A stretch of DNA of 64,000 bases from Homalodisca vitripennis (Eukaryota > Arthropoda > Insecta > Hemiptera > Cicadellidae). The stretch covers positions 116,646,501 to 116,710,500 of the forward strand of contig NC_060215.1 in the NCBI RefSeq assembly GCF_021130785.1, in the 5' to 3' direction. Position 1 is the stretch's first letter. Each line of letters begins with the position of its first letter. The translations under genes were made by a program, and so were the position numbers. Below are positions 26,030-37,293 of this stretch, piece by piece. A model generated the notes under the pieces. That model searched no databases. It was given only the letters and a program-made list of their open reading frames with translations, and was not told the origin of the DNA.

Positions 26030-26769
26030 AGTTACACAAGCGGGTAAACCGCAGCTATTAACCCGCGTCTGCTGGCCATAAATTTGGCCGTGTTATACGG
26101 GCGGGCAAACCGCGAGCGGTTAAATCGCTTTATACCGCGTGTCCAGTTATACGAGCGGAAAACCGTGCGGTTTTCCATCAATACCAAGGCCGATTTGACC
26201 ATGGACACCATTTATTGAATTGTTTGTATTAGTGCGTGTTTTCCGATAGGAAGAAGAGGCGATGGAGATCACGTCCAGTGTTAAGCCTACCGTTTAAGCA
26301 CCGGATTATTTCAAGCCGCGTTCAAGGACCGTAAGAAATATCCAGATAACTTTTTTTAAGTATCGGATGTCAATGTCTTCGTCTGAAGAGTGTTAGCCAC
26401 TATTGGATACCGTATACTCAAGCAAGACAGTAACAGAAAGTTGAGCACTTCTCCAGAAAATAACGAATACCAAATTCAGTGAAATAAATAATGTTCAACT
26501 AGCTACCGAACGAGTGATACGTTCTACTCCCGACCAGTTCTTAAATTCCACGCACCCTGCGCCACTTCCAGTGCCCAGAAAGTGGTTAAGCCGCTCATAT
26601 ATCATGACCTGCTGTTCAACCGCTCGTGACTTTTTCTCAGCCAGCCACGGAAAAATACTTGGCCTCGGGCTCCCGCCTCCTCACCGTGTGTAAAAGCCGC
26701 CCGTATCCAATTTTATATAATGGGATCTGCTCGCCACACGGTTTATAAATGGGAAAACCCGCCCGTATA
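26030..26769. mobile_element. GC-rich palindromic MITE candidate
   Basis: A GC-rich island of about 0.7 kb in AT-rich intron. TATACGGGCGGG (26094-26105) is the perfect inverted partner of CCCGCCCGTATA (26758-26769). The left side carries three related direct motifs: CGGGTAAACCGC (about 26041), CGGGCAAACCGC (about 26102) and CGGAAAACCGTGCGG (about 26156). The right side has matching CCGCTC and GCCGCCCGTA motifs. Terminal inverted repeats plus subterminal repeats without coding capacity suggest a non-autonomous DNA transposon. The outer boundary, TSD (perhaps TA) and superfamily are not established. Confidence 0.5.
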
Positions 26770-28300
26770 GCATAGCCCTAACTTTCCTTTTGTCGATTAT
26801 AGGCATATCTATAATGTTCATATGGTTTTAAGCAAACCTATATTTGTGCCTCTATTTTCGACTTTGGCGATTCCCGAGTGTTTCAAGAAGCAACCACATA
26901 CCATTATATGTGGTTGCTGAACTGGTATTGAAACGCGCTTTGTATAAGAAGCCAGAGCTGTGTGATCTTCAGCTCATGAAGATCCATTGATCCTTCTACA
27001 AAATACAGACTTTAAGGAATAAATGAAAGATATCTAATATTTACGCGATTGCATATCACCTCATTTAAAGATTTTAACTAAAAGAGATAAAGGAAGAATA
27101 ATGGTAAGGTAAAACTTGATTATCTCTGAGTTAACTCCATCCATCAGAGTGTCCAATTGATTAAAATTTTACCTTTGTTCAAAGTGTACTCATTGTAATG
27201 ATAATAATATTAATTAACTCAAATTGTTTATTCATAAACGTGGAGTAAGGGCAAAGTTCAACCTAAAATCTAGAGATTCATGAAAGCAATCAGTATCAAA
27301 CCCACTTCAATAAATATACACTTTGAAACGTGAAATGTTTCTAAAAGAAAATTTTAGCGTGTCTCCCAATAATACCAGCTTAAACTGTACGAGGTTGGAG
27401 CTTAGTAATCCACCGTTACCGTAAGATCTTTTTAAACTTCTTCTGGCATTGTACGTAAGTAAAACATTCTAGTCTGTGGTTGAATGTTTAAATGGTGGTT
27501 AACTAGTTTGATAGTCATCATTATTTTAAAGATTTTCAAAATTTAATATTTGTGGTATATAGAAGATGGAACTTATATATTCAATACCTAAAGAGATATA
27601 TCATACTATTTGAGATGAAAGTATGAGTAATATGGTCTTAGCTCACGAATTATAGCTACGACAACTGGAGGCAAAAGCTATTTATTTATTCATTTAGGGC
27701 ATGAAACTGAGAAACCCTCATTGCACTTACTCCTAAAGAACCTTTTTGCTTGCATCCGGAGTGATGATAAGTAATGTTTGTGATTGGCAGCCGTCTTCTC
27801 TTGAAACTCCGTGATTGGTCTATACCAATTGAGCTCTACCAATTCACCAATTCCATTAAGGTATGAGGTATTGGTCTTATAACCTTAGAAGAAGAGGGGG
27901 CTATCTCTGTTCCAGCCTCTTCCAGTCTAAGCATTTAGGGGACTGTACTCTTCATGTTTATGATAGCTGTTAAACACTTAGAAACTCCACCCATTCCAAC
28001 ATTCATCATCCACAGTAAACTAGACCTATCGATCAAAATCCTTTTTACTCCAATATTTGCTGTTAGTGATGTGCCGCTCCTGGACATTCATGGGGTTCTT
28101 CACTTGTAAATGGAAAAACGGCTTTACTTCTCCTCAGCTTACGTTCAACTAGGTATAAACCAGCCAGAAGTAAACCCTCCTGGGGTTGCATTTTATATTA
28201 CGTTTAATGCGTTATTACATCATATCACCTTATGGAGAGTTGATATGTTTAAGGGGGGTCGGGAGCTCCATTTAAGTCCATGTTAAATTCTCAAACTTTA

Positions 28301-28597
28301 AGGAACATTTACCAAAAAACTATAAATGATAGCACTTAGAACTTTTTTTTCTTGATAAAGCACAACAATATACATATTTTAACACAAGATTTTTGTAAAA
28401 AAATATTTTTTGGATTTTTGGCAATTTTTAAAAAAATACTCTAAAAATTACCAGTAATTTTTATAAATTAGTCGCAATAAAAAATTTTCTGATTGAAATT
28501 TTTTTAAATCCATGTGTTAAAATGTGTAGAATAATGCCCTCTCCAAGATAAAAAAAATTATTGATCTATCATTTATAGTTTTGGAGATAATGTTCCT
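28301..28597. repeat. Subterminal hairpin within Kolobok-like element
   Basis: The segment 28301-28332 pairs with 28566-28597. Both end in the 14-bp stretch AACTATAAATGATAG or its complement, and the AGGAACATT ends also match. Further pairing of TTTTAACACA-type sequences extends inwards, leaving an AT-rich loop. Confidence 0.6.
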
Positions 28598-28673
28598 TAT
28601 TTACCGAAAAAAATTCATTTTCGGAAAAAGCCATTTCTTTGGAACATCCATTAGCTTAGCAACTAAACTTGCT

Positions 28674-29307
28674 TTATAAATGCATTACTGCACCACATGA
28701 GGGATTGTCTGCTTCCTCTGCTTCATAGTCGTCTTCTAGCCTCTTTTTTGCCAGTGTAGTCTGTCTTCAACACTTTTTTTCTATTTCATCGACGGCTTTA
28801 TTCGCTTTTTTGATGCGTAGCATGTCCATGTCTTGAAGCAAATACACACAGTTTACCCCAGGTACAATCCCTAATTTAGCAAACACTTCGCATCTGACTA
28901 TATTGCCTTTGTTGAAGACAGCAATAGCATCATATACCCCTAATTCTAGAGTTGATAGCATGACAAAAGTTCGCTTGGGAATACGAGCCCAAATCATGTT
29001 ATTGAGCGATTCACTTTGGTTCTGTTCAAGCAGGTTTTGAAGAATTTGAAAATTTACAACGTCATTAGTGCCACAGTTACCTTAGTACTTATTGTAATCT
29101 GCAAGACAAGAACTAATTTTCTTACTAGACAAACTCTCCTTTTGAGGCTCTGGAGGAATAGGGCTTGGTGCACTAGTCCTAGGTTCTGGGCTTTGTGTAC
29201 TAGGCCTAGATTCTAGGCTTCTCACACAGTCACTATCTACAAACACCACTTTAGGCTTCCCTACTTGCTTACGTTTTTTTTAAGACTTTGTTACAAAATC
29301 TAGGCAT
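28674..29307 (-). pseudogene. Transposase remnant with central deletion
   Basis: The start MPRFCNKVLKK is ATG at 29307. A one-base shift in an A-run then leads to KRKQVGKPKVVFVDSD, a Ser/Pro-rich linker and SLSSKKISSCLADYNKY, then a TAA and LQNLLEQ. The same frame continues directly into NQSESLNNMIWARIPKRTFV, then ELGVYDAIAVFNKGN, a TGA and AKKRLEDDYEAEEADNPSCG, ending at TAA (28676-28674). From memory of insect Kolobok/Mutator-like proteins, the ESLN..IW.R.PK..F and (Y/C)GAG-like C-terminus are typical of the last 110 residues and the basic MPR...K start of the first. The catalytic core that should lie between is absent, so the deletion is internal and in frame. Confidence 0.55.
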
Positions 29308-30005
29308 TGCAATACCTTTGAAATAAAACTTCTAACACACAGAAAACACAAGGAACTTCAGAAAATAAACTGTGACATTTGAAATGTTATTCTTGGTTAT
29401 AAACAGAAGAAAACAATAACAAACAAGGTAATGAAAGAAAAAACAGGTGACAAACAACTGTACCAATAGCAAAAAACGTAATAGTAATACAGCTCTATTT
29501 TGCATAAAGAGTTATAGTGCAATATAAAATACTGTCTCCTCAATGCTGAAACTCTCACAAAAAATTTGAAGTACAGCCTTTATAAAAAGATTTTTATTCA
29601 AGAACTACTTGACCGATTTTCATGAAATTGGTCTTGAATTAACCGCTATGAAAAGCAGAATAATATTCAATGAAAACACAAAAAAGTAATTTTTGACCCA
29701 TTTGACCTCCCGACCCCCCTTAAAGCATCAAACATTTAGTAGTACAGTACTTTAAAGAGTACTTATGTATGTTTGGCTAAGTAATCATCTTACTATTAGA
29801 TTCATTATGCCATTTTGATGACTGAACTCCTTCAAGCCGTACATATTTTTATGTCATCTATACCAATCCTCGACTTAAAATGAACTCATATTAATTAAAT
29901 ACCTAAATCTGAAAAAAAACCAATGTAATCAAAACAGCGTACATAAGTAATGTCGATGTGAGCGATCATCCTTGTGATCATTAAGAACCCGACATGACTA
30001 ATATA

Positions 30006-30140
30006 GTGATGCTGTCTGCCCGTTTGTTTGATAACTTTTTATATAAAATGGTCTTAGAAATTTAGTAAACAGATTCCTTTTGGTTTAAGAAAGATCGTTA
30101 TAGATTTTGAGGGCAAAATATCAAAGAGTTGCAAAGTCGC
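30006..30140. repeat. Diverged single copy of the 104-bp repeat family
   Basis: TCTGCCCGTTTGTTTGATAA, then a GGTTTAAGAAAGATCG segment, then TTTTGAGGGCAAAATATCAA follow the same order and spacing as the units at 13.9-14.66 kb. Identity is low but the order is preserved. It lies about 15 kb from the array. Confidence 0.4.
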
Positions 30141-30369
30141 TCTTTGACTTTCATTACGTTCCGTCGAATCCTTCGATACTATGTTGTATCGGTTCAATTT
30201 CTTCAAAGCCTATATTTTGTCATCCACGTTCATTTCAGACTTTTCTGTAGGAATAATTTTCTTGTTATTATCGATCGCTACTTGGTACAAGCGGAAACAT
30301 AGTAATCAGCGGAACTAGGAAACTATGAGATCAACGAGAGAACCAATCCAAAGAAAGATTGTACAGACT

Positions 30370-30700
30370 AATAGACGAGTCTAGAGAGAAAATGGCTGTT
30401 GTATGAATGCTCGGCGTTGAATGCACAACCTCAAGGCTGTGTAACCCTCCAGCCAAAGCGAAGTGCCGGTGACAGTCAACAGTCGACCTTGAGAAGACGA
30501 TGCCGAGAGGTCTGGAGGAAGACGCGGCTCGGACACTAACAGTCCGCAGAAGACAAGAGTGACCGAAGGCCCTGGGAGTCTCTCACGACTGTCCCACTTG
30601 CTCTCGCGGGGCCAATGTCGGCTGGCGTAACCACACTGCAAGGTCGCCGACCACCGCGTCCACTTGTTCCGCACTCAAAGGGTGAACACACTTCGTACAT
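30370..30700. other. Unexplained GC-rich patch
   Basis: A sharply bounded block of higher GC with several CpG (GCGGGGCCAATGTCGG, GACCACCGCGTCC) within AT-rich intron. The minus strand has an open stretch CVHPLSAEQVDAVVGDLAVW then LRQPTLAPREQVGQ before a stop. I do not recognise it. It could be a lost exon, an intronic enhancer or a transposon piece. Confidence 0.35.
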
Positions 30701-33700
30701 TCGTAACCAACAATAAACAGCTTCTGTAAAAACAACTTTGAAAATGGTCACCTTTTTACATCACTTTCTGAACTTTTACTCTTATAATTTGTAGCTATTA
30801 AACCATTAACAGTTGGTATGCATAAATATAAGAGCCCAATAACGTTGACATGATGGGAAGGGTTTACTTAATGTGAACATTGAGTTCAGCTTTATTTAAC
30901 CTGTCATTTGACTCCTAGAATCTAGAGTCCATCTACGTCGAGATCCAAAAACGTCGGTGCAAAGAAGCTCAAAAGGAACTCTTTTAATCGTTTAGACATG
31001 AGAGACTAGACTCAGTTGTGCACCTGATGAAACAATGAGAACACCTCCTCATGTGGATTACACTTGATTTCGTAGTGTGTTTCTGACACAACACTTTTTT
31101 CAAAACTGTTATTGATTAATTTGTGTTTTCAAAATATAATTTAAGGATAAGTAATTTTATCGTTCTAATTTCACCTTTTAGAATAAATTTAGAAAATGCT
31201 TTTATACGCTTTTTGTTTTATTTTACAAAATTAATTTTTATTGAGTAAATATATTTTTTAATTCTAAGTTTTATTAGCAGTCAGTATGAACACGAAAAAC
31301 GTTTACAATTTGTTATCCGAACACAATTCGTATGAACTGGTAAAGTAGTGTGAGTACACTACTCCACTCAGCTAAGTGTAAGCTCTCTTTAGTTTGGGGT
31401 TGTTTTGTGGCTGGAAACGATATCGATTTCCTAAAATCTTTCGCTGAAACATGTAGGATTTTCCTAGGGTAAAAATAATACCCTAATTAATTTGTTACAC
31501 TACCACTTTTTTTTCAAAAATTGACTCTTTTGGAGGTATAACCATCCTAAGGTTTAATCAATTTGTGTATTTTAAATATAATGCTAGCCCATTAATTGTT
31601 ACTTTGTTAGAGGTTTCACATGTCTCGTAGTTAGGGACTAAATCCCTACGACAGCGAGAGTACGAGATTGTAAAACTCCCTTTGACATCGACAGAGACGC
31701 CCTAGAAATTTGTTTTATGGGTTCAAAAACACTAGCTTAGTAAATGTATAGCTGCTACTATTTCGCTTTAAAAAGGTAACATACCCCAATCTCAGTTTTA
31801 CCAAAATAAAAAATATCCCTTATAATGCTCAAAACATATACTTACATTCCAATCTACATTTTAGAAAAATATATTTTGGCTGTCATGCATAGAATCCCAA
31901 TAATGTACTAAATCAACTAAAATATTTTCAAAACTTTTTCCACTGGTATGAAGTCCCACTAAACTACACTACAATACTGAGTATAATTAGTATTTCCATT
32001 ATTTTGATACTCCTGTAGAAAATTTACTCATAATGACATGGATACTTTATCAAATCTTACACAAACAAGTTTGAAATTCGAATTTCAAGACTACAATCGG
32101 AGTTTTCCGCCCATTCTAAGTCCAAATATTACTAAACTCAGTCAACTTCTTTAGTTACCTGTTGCAAGACATCGTCAGTGGACAGATGTTAAACAACGGT
32201 CTCATTATTTATACACGGTAGCACATACACCTGTCGCGCAATCCTGTTTCTAAACAATCTAATGCTATTTTTGTATCATAAATATTAAAAATCTGGAATT
32301 GTTTATTAATATTTAATGTTTACAATGTCATCTATTTTGAAATAGTACTATATCATTTATTACATTATTCTGTTACAGACTATTACGTCAAATTTATCAT
32401 CAGGGTACTTTCGAATGTTTCAACAAATTTAGTGTTTGATTTGATTTTTACACATCTATTATCCCATTACAGTCCATTTCTCATATTTATATTCTCAACC
32501 TCATACTACAAGGAGAGAACAGCAAGTCGCATAGACTTAATTATGTTTGATTTGTTTGTTTGTTTACTCATTATCCGTTATCCGCAACTCATTTCTGCAT
32601 CTTAAGCTCACCAATTAAAAATGATAAGAACACTAGTTTTGTTATTTACGAAATATATCAACACCAAATATGGCTGTTTCTACGTGTGATCAACCCGTCA
32701 TATTCTCTCGATGAAGCCAACATTACTCGTAAAATGTATGCTAACATATCATTAAAGGAGGATGAATATTACATTGTTTCTCTTTATTCAAGAGTATAAA
32801 TGACATTTTATGAACATCTAATACAGAAAATATCAAGTGACGCATACAATTTTAAGTTTTATACTACTAAATTGTGCAGATAACATAGATTGTTTATTTG
32901 TATAACAAATTATGTGTACATTTCATTGTTAAAGCCTGTTTTATAGGTTTGATTAGAACAACTCTACAGTTTAGTTAACACTTTAGTTTCACAATTATAG
33001 ATTCATTTAGGTTCATAAGTACTTTTCTGTTTTTATAATTGTTTGGAGAAGGTATACTTACTTATTTTGTAAGTTTGTAATTATTTTAGAATCCATGGTC
33101 TTATGTTGTTAATTTTAGTTGGGTTGTGTCAATCTGTTATGAATGAGTAATTACAATTATCTTTCCATTTTCAAATAAAAATTAATGACTATTTAACAAT
33201 TAATAACACTTGCTTTTACTTCATTTTAGAAAGACTACAGCTAATTATCATTCCTAGCAGGGAGGCTTCTCGCAATGGATTAGTAAAGCATAAGGTGCAA
33301 CTATTATGTGTACTTCAACTACAAAACCCGTTTTCAAATAAACGTTCTTAAAGTTTTAACTTGCCAGTCTTTTATATCGTTTTAAATTAACACATAATGT
33401 TTAACCAATTTTTTCCAATGTTGGAGAAGTTAATAGGTAATTGAAAATAATTAATTTAATTAATTCGTGTATTTAATTCTTACAGCAAAAGTTACATACA
33501 TGAAAATAAAAAATTCAATTAAACATTTTTTTGTTTCCAAATAGGCATATTCCCTTCGGAACAATACACGCCTTACTTTCCTAAATATACTATTGTGACA
33601 GCATTTTCACTATAATTATAATAATTCATTATTTGTTTATGAAATTTTAATTCGTGTTTCAATTTAAAAGTAATATTTATCAATATGCCTCGATTAAATT

Positions 33701-36019
33701 AAACTTAATTCAATCAATCTGTTTGAAATGTGTTATTTTATATTTTAATTGTGTATATAGTAATGTATATAAACAATGTTGTTCCACTCATTCACCTTGA
33801 ACAGGTACACATAAATGCCTACATAAGAAATCTCGGATATGTTAAAGATCTTGTTTAGACTTAAAAATGAGATAATCACACAATTCTACTTAACAGCGTA
33901 ATTAAATCAACACATGTATTCTTACGTTAAGGTTTTTCGTACACCTCAGGAACGATATCACTTTATTAACGTATGCATATGATATGCAAACAGTTATATA
34001 TTACTTATTGTTAGTTCATTTATTTGCATGGCTTTATTTTACAATTAATGTCTCATTACTAAGACTAAATTTCAATAGCCAATATTTACTATTTTTATAA
34101 GGTAGAAGCAAATTCGGTACCTCAGTTTATCACAGCTAGTTAATTTATTGCTTTAAACTGTTGTTGAATTTTTGATTTTATTGGATTTTGAAGTTTGTAA
34201 AAAAACTTCGAAAGATAAACGAAAATTGGAGATAATCTACTCCAGAAATTATTTAAAATTATAGATTAATAACAATTAAAGTGCAATGTTGAAAAGTAAC
34301 TTTTCACTTACCACTGCAATTTTTACTATATAATTGTATCTTATTAATTTTATCATATAAAATTCAGAGCGTACTGATTAATTGAGGACGGAATTTATGA
34401 TTTAGATGTAGATTTATCAAAGAAAAACACGTTTTAGAACATAGTTATGTATCAACATGAACATGGAACATGATATTCAAGTTCAAAATGCCTTTTTAAG
34501 TTGTTTTTTGCGATATAAGGATTGTGACGAAACAGAACGCTACGTTTCGAAAACTTTTATGTAATATCTTTCTCATGTGGATAACTAACCTAACACAAAG
34601 ATATATACTACCCTATTAACCTTACCTATATTATAGTTATGTGTTAGGTTAGTTATCCACCTTAGGAAAAGATCAGAGCAGTTCTCGAATCATGGTATAA
34701 CTGATTTCTTGTATCAATGAACGATGGAAAATATCTGACAAAATTCAGTTCAAAAAAGTGTCTATATCGTGCTGTTACTATTGCTCTAATAATTGATGTA
34801 ATTTTATACAGGCAGTTAAGAGCTATTCATTTAGCTGGCGTGTTATAACAATTATTAACCAATTAATCCTTTGAAACTCTACATACCAACAAAAATATAT
34901 ACAAATTACCATGGTAACAATTTAAATGTGCTATTTTAGTTTCAGGATATATTTTTATTTGAATAGTTTGTACTGCGTGTGAAATTTTAGGAACACATGA
35001 AATTATCATGTATTTTATTTTAATTTTATAAACGAAATGATTACATTATCTGACGCATGATGTAGGAAACAGGATTTTTCCTGACATTTTCCATCGTTAA
35101 GTGATAAAGAAAATTTGGATCACTGGACGATGGCAAATGTCCTGAAAATCATGTTTTCTACACAATCCTTCCATTGTCTAAAACAAAATTCAAACAAAGA
35201 ACTGACTCATTATGATTCACTTCGCGATCAATTTACTTTATTCTATGTCAAACAAATTGGCTTTGAAATTGCATATGCTGAAAGATCAAGTAGGGCTATA
35301 AAATGTTTCCTACTTTTCATTTGTTCTTCTAGTTAAGTCTACTAATTTAATTGAGTAATATTATCGTTTATAAATTTATTAATTTTAAAACATCCTCGAA
35401 ATTTTTACGAAAATTTAAATTTACGCAACTATTCTTATTTAACTAAAGTTGATGTAAATATTTTGGTATAATCTTAGTCGTATATTGATGTATTAATATG
35501 ACTTGCTATTTGGACCACACATAAAAAAAACCATTGCAACCATTTCATCTGTGGAATTATTTCACCAAAGATAAATGTATTATCTTGTATCAAACAATAC
35601 ATCTTTACAAAGCATCTGTGAAGAATGAATTTTTACGAGTTGATATATATTTTAGTAGTCGATTTTAATTCTACTGTGGGATTTACTAGTGAAGCAGAAG
35701 ATATACAATTATCTGTGTCATTTCAGTGTAAACCAATAACGAATTTTAATGATTGAGATCTCTTTCACTGATACAAATAAACATTTACTGTAAAAACCAT
35801 TTTTAATTTATATATCTATACATGGTGTAAATATGTACGAGTACAATTACTATTATTGGTCGTCAACATACCTAGCTAAAGCTGTTTTAAAACGTTATAC
35901 TTCTGACTGTTTTATGATTATATTCCAGATAAATTTAAATTTTCCGCTAATCGATTTTGGAAAGTTCCAAATCTACTTTGATAAATGCAACTGTTGTTCA
36001 ACATTTGTTTAAAATGTTT
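30700..36019. other. Intronic AT-rich DNA
   Basis: Contains the 34.58-kb hairpin and an imperfect inverted repeat at about 35,067-35,158 (AGGATTTTTCCTGACATTTT against AAAATCATGTTTTC-side sequence). Nothing else is recognised. Confidence 0.4.
34577..34660. repeat. 21-bp perfect inverted repeat with 42-bp loop
   Basis: GTGGATAACTAACCTAACAC+A (34577-34597) is the exact inverse of 34640-34660. The loop is AT-rich. The sequence could fold into a hairpin or be the core of a small MITE. No TSD was recognised. Confidence 0.85.
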
Positions 36020-36262
36020 AAGGAGATGCCGATTCCTCCAGTGGCCTATGCGAGGATCTTATCAAACAGCGAGGATCTTATCAAACAGCGAAGATCTTAT
36101 CAAACAGAATGAGGAGGAGAACCGGTACAGTACAAGACGGACAGCACTGATAAAAAGTGCAACGGTCATAGACAGGTCATACAACAGTCATTTGAACCTG
36201 AGCTGTCTGTACTCAAATACAAAGTCCGCACCTTATACCTTGAGGCCGCTGGCTTTCCCAAT
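36020..36262 (-). repeat. tRNA-derived SINE, copy 3, with internal 19-bp triplication
   Basis: Third collinear copy. Box B GGTTCAAATGA is at 36198-36188 and the tRNA-like head runs up to about 36,262. The body contains CAGTGGCCTATGCGAGGATC. Within the body a 19-bp unit (CGAGGATCTTATCAAACAG) is repeated three times, starting at 36051, 36070 and 36089; the third has one substitution. The other two copies have only one equivalent segment. It lies about 470 bp inside the intron from the ACE-like first coding exon. Confidence 0.7.
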
Positions 36263-36735
36263 ATGATTACGCTTCGTAAAACAAAATATTTTGAACATAA
36301 ATCATTTCTAACAAAGGTATATTTTGATATATGAAAGTCAAGAAAGACAATTTAGCACACTATTCATAACCACCAAAACAGTGATTTTGACACATGACAC
36401 CTCACAATAAACACCAAAAAAATCGTCGAAGATTTGAAAAAACTTACCCTGTATGGGTAATTGTCCTAAATAATTCATGAAACTATGCATTATTTTTTAT
36501 TGTTTTATTTAAACTATAACGTCAAATTACAGAGTTTTAGCTCTTAGTGATGAAGATGCCCTAGTGTTAGTACAGTTATGGAGAATAGAGCGCGTCTATA
36601 AACATTACTAATGTACCTTACCGTTACCACTGGCCAATCAAAAAACAATATGACAAAATCAAATTTACATCTAAAATAAATGAGTAAATTGTCATGATAC
36701 TTATGATAAACTGTTGTGAAATAGAAGTTACTCAC

Positions 36736-37293
36736 CGCTTCCACCTGAGTTACTTCGTTGACGTTAGTTTCGAAGTTCCACTGGGCTAACACATTTGCTG
36801 CACACTGCTGTGATCCTACACTGTCAATCTGTTTGAGTAGCGCGGCGACTTGGGGGTCCGCCGTGTAAGGGGTGCCGGGGGGCCCGGAGGTTACGGGGAT
36901 GGCACCGTCCCTTGGGTTCCCACCTTGATAGTACTGGTAATACTTGGGGTCTTGCGTCTTCAGAAAGGCGTTGAGAGCGTCGTCGAGGGTCACCTCTTTC
37001 ACGGGCTTAGGGTTGGGGTTCGGAGCGAAACCCGGCTGGGGAATCTGGCTGTACGGGTTGAACTGCTGGTAGTTAAGGGGATTCAGCGACCTCTGGTCTG
37101 CTTTCCCCTGGGGGCGCCCTTGGAAGGGTGGAGGGCTCGGATTGAACTGGTAACGGGGGTCAAAGTACAAGGAGTCCGGAGGAACGTCCACCTGAGCCTC
37201 ACTCCCTGTCTGGATCACTTGACCCAGGAGGATCAGGAGCATGGCCGTCTGTCCCCAGAAGGCAGGAGGCTTCGGTCGGCTCACGCAAGCCAT
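36736..37293 (-). CDS. Ance-3: ACE-like (peptidase M2) gene, first coding exon
   Basis: First coding exon, 186 codons, of a peptidase-M2/angiotensin-converting-enzyme-like protein, a secreted or surface zinc dipeptidyl carboxypeptidase family. The start is ATG at 37293-37291, the first Met after an in-frame TAG; a GTG just before it is not needed. Residues about 10-33 form a hydrophobic signal peptide. A Pro/Gln/Asn-rich stretch (about 35-100) follows, then LDDALNAFLKTQDPKYYQYY, then the start of the M2 fold with NVLAQWNFETNVNEVTQ, which matches the family's W-x-Y/F-x-T-N-I/V-T/N helix. The exon ends GAAGCG before GTGAGT, a phase-0 donor. The long Pro-rich extension differs from short insect ACEs and suggests the Ance-3 type; that assignment is from family knowledge and tentative. 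A TTTTAG acceptor-like site just upstream (37,308) suggests a 5'UTR intron. Confidence 0.8.

Larger units (their letters stand above)
28248..29724 (-). mobile_element. Internally deleted Kolobok-like DNA transposon
   Basis: TTTAAGGGGGGTCGGGAG (28248-28265) is a perfect 18-nt inverted match to 29707-29724. The inner 13 nt, GGGGGGTCGGGAG, would be the TIR and TTAA on both sides the target duplication. TTAA TSDs and purine-rich ends fit Kolobok; piggyBac also uses TTAA. The minus strand carries a transposase remnant (separate entry). The left end contains a long imperfect hairpin. At about 1.47 kb it is much shorter than an autonomous element. Confidence 0.65.
2975..36735 (-). other. 33.8-kb first coding intron of the ACE-like gene
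   Basis: Phase-0 intron from the GTGAGT donor (36735) to the TTTGTGCAG acceptor (2975). It is inferred from in-frame joining of two M2-homologous exons. It carries three SINE copies, two LINE fragments, a deleted Kolobok-like transposon, a GC-rich MITE candidate, two minisatellites and several microsatellites, listed separately. An unseen small exon inside cannot be excluded, but none is required by the reading frame. Confidence 0.7.

Noticed and set aside
32560..32799. 79-codon plus-strand frame
   Set aside because: AT-rich, no family, no splice or start support; expected by chance in 64 kb.
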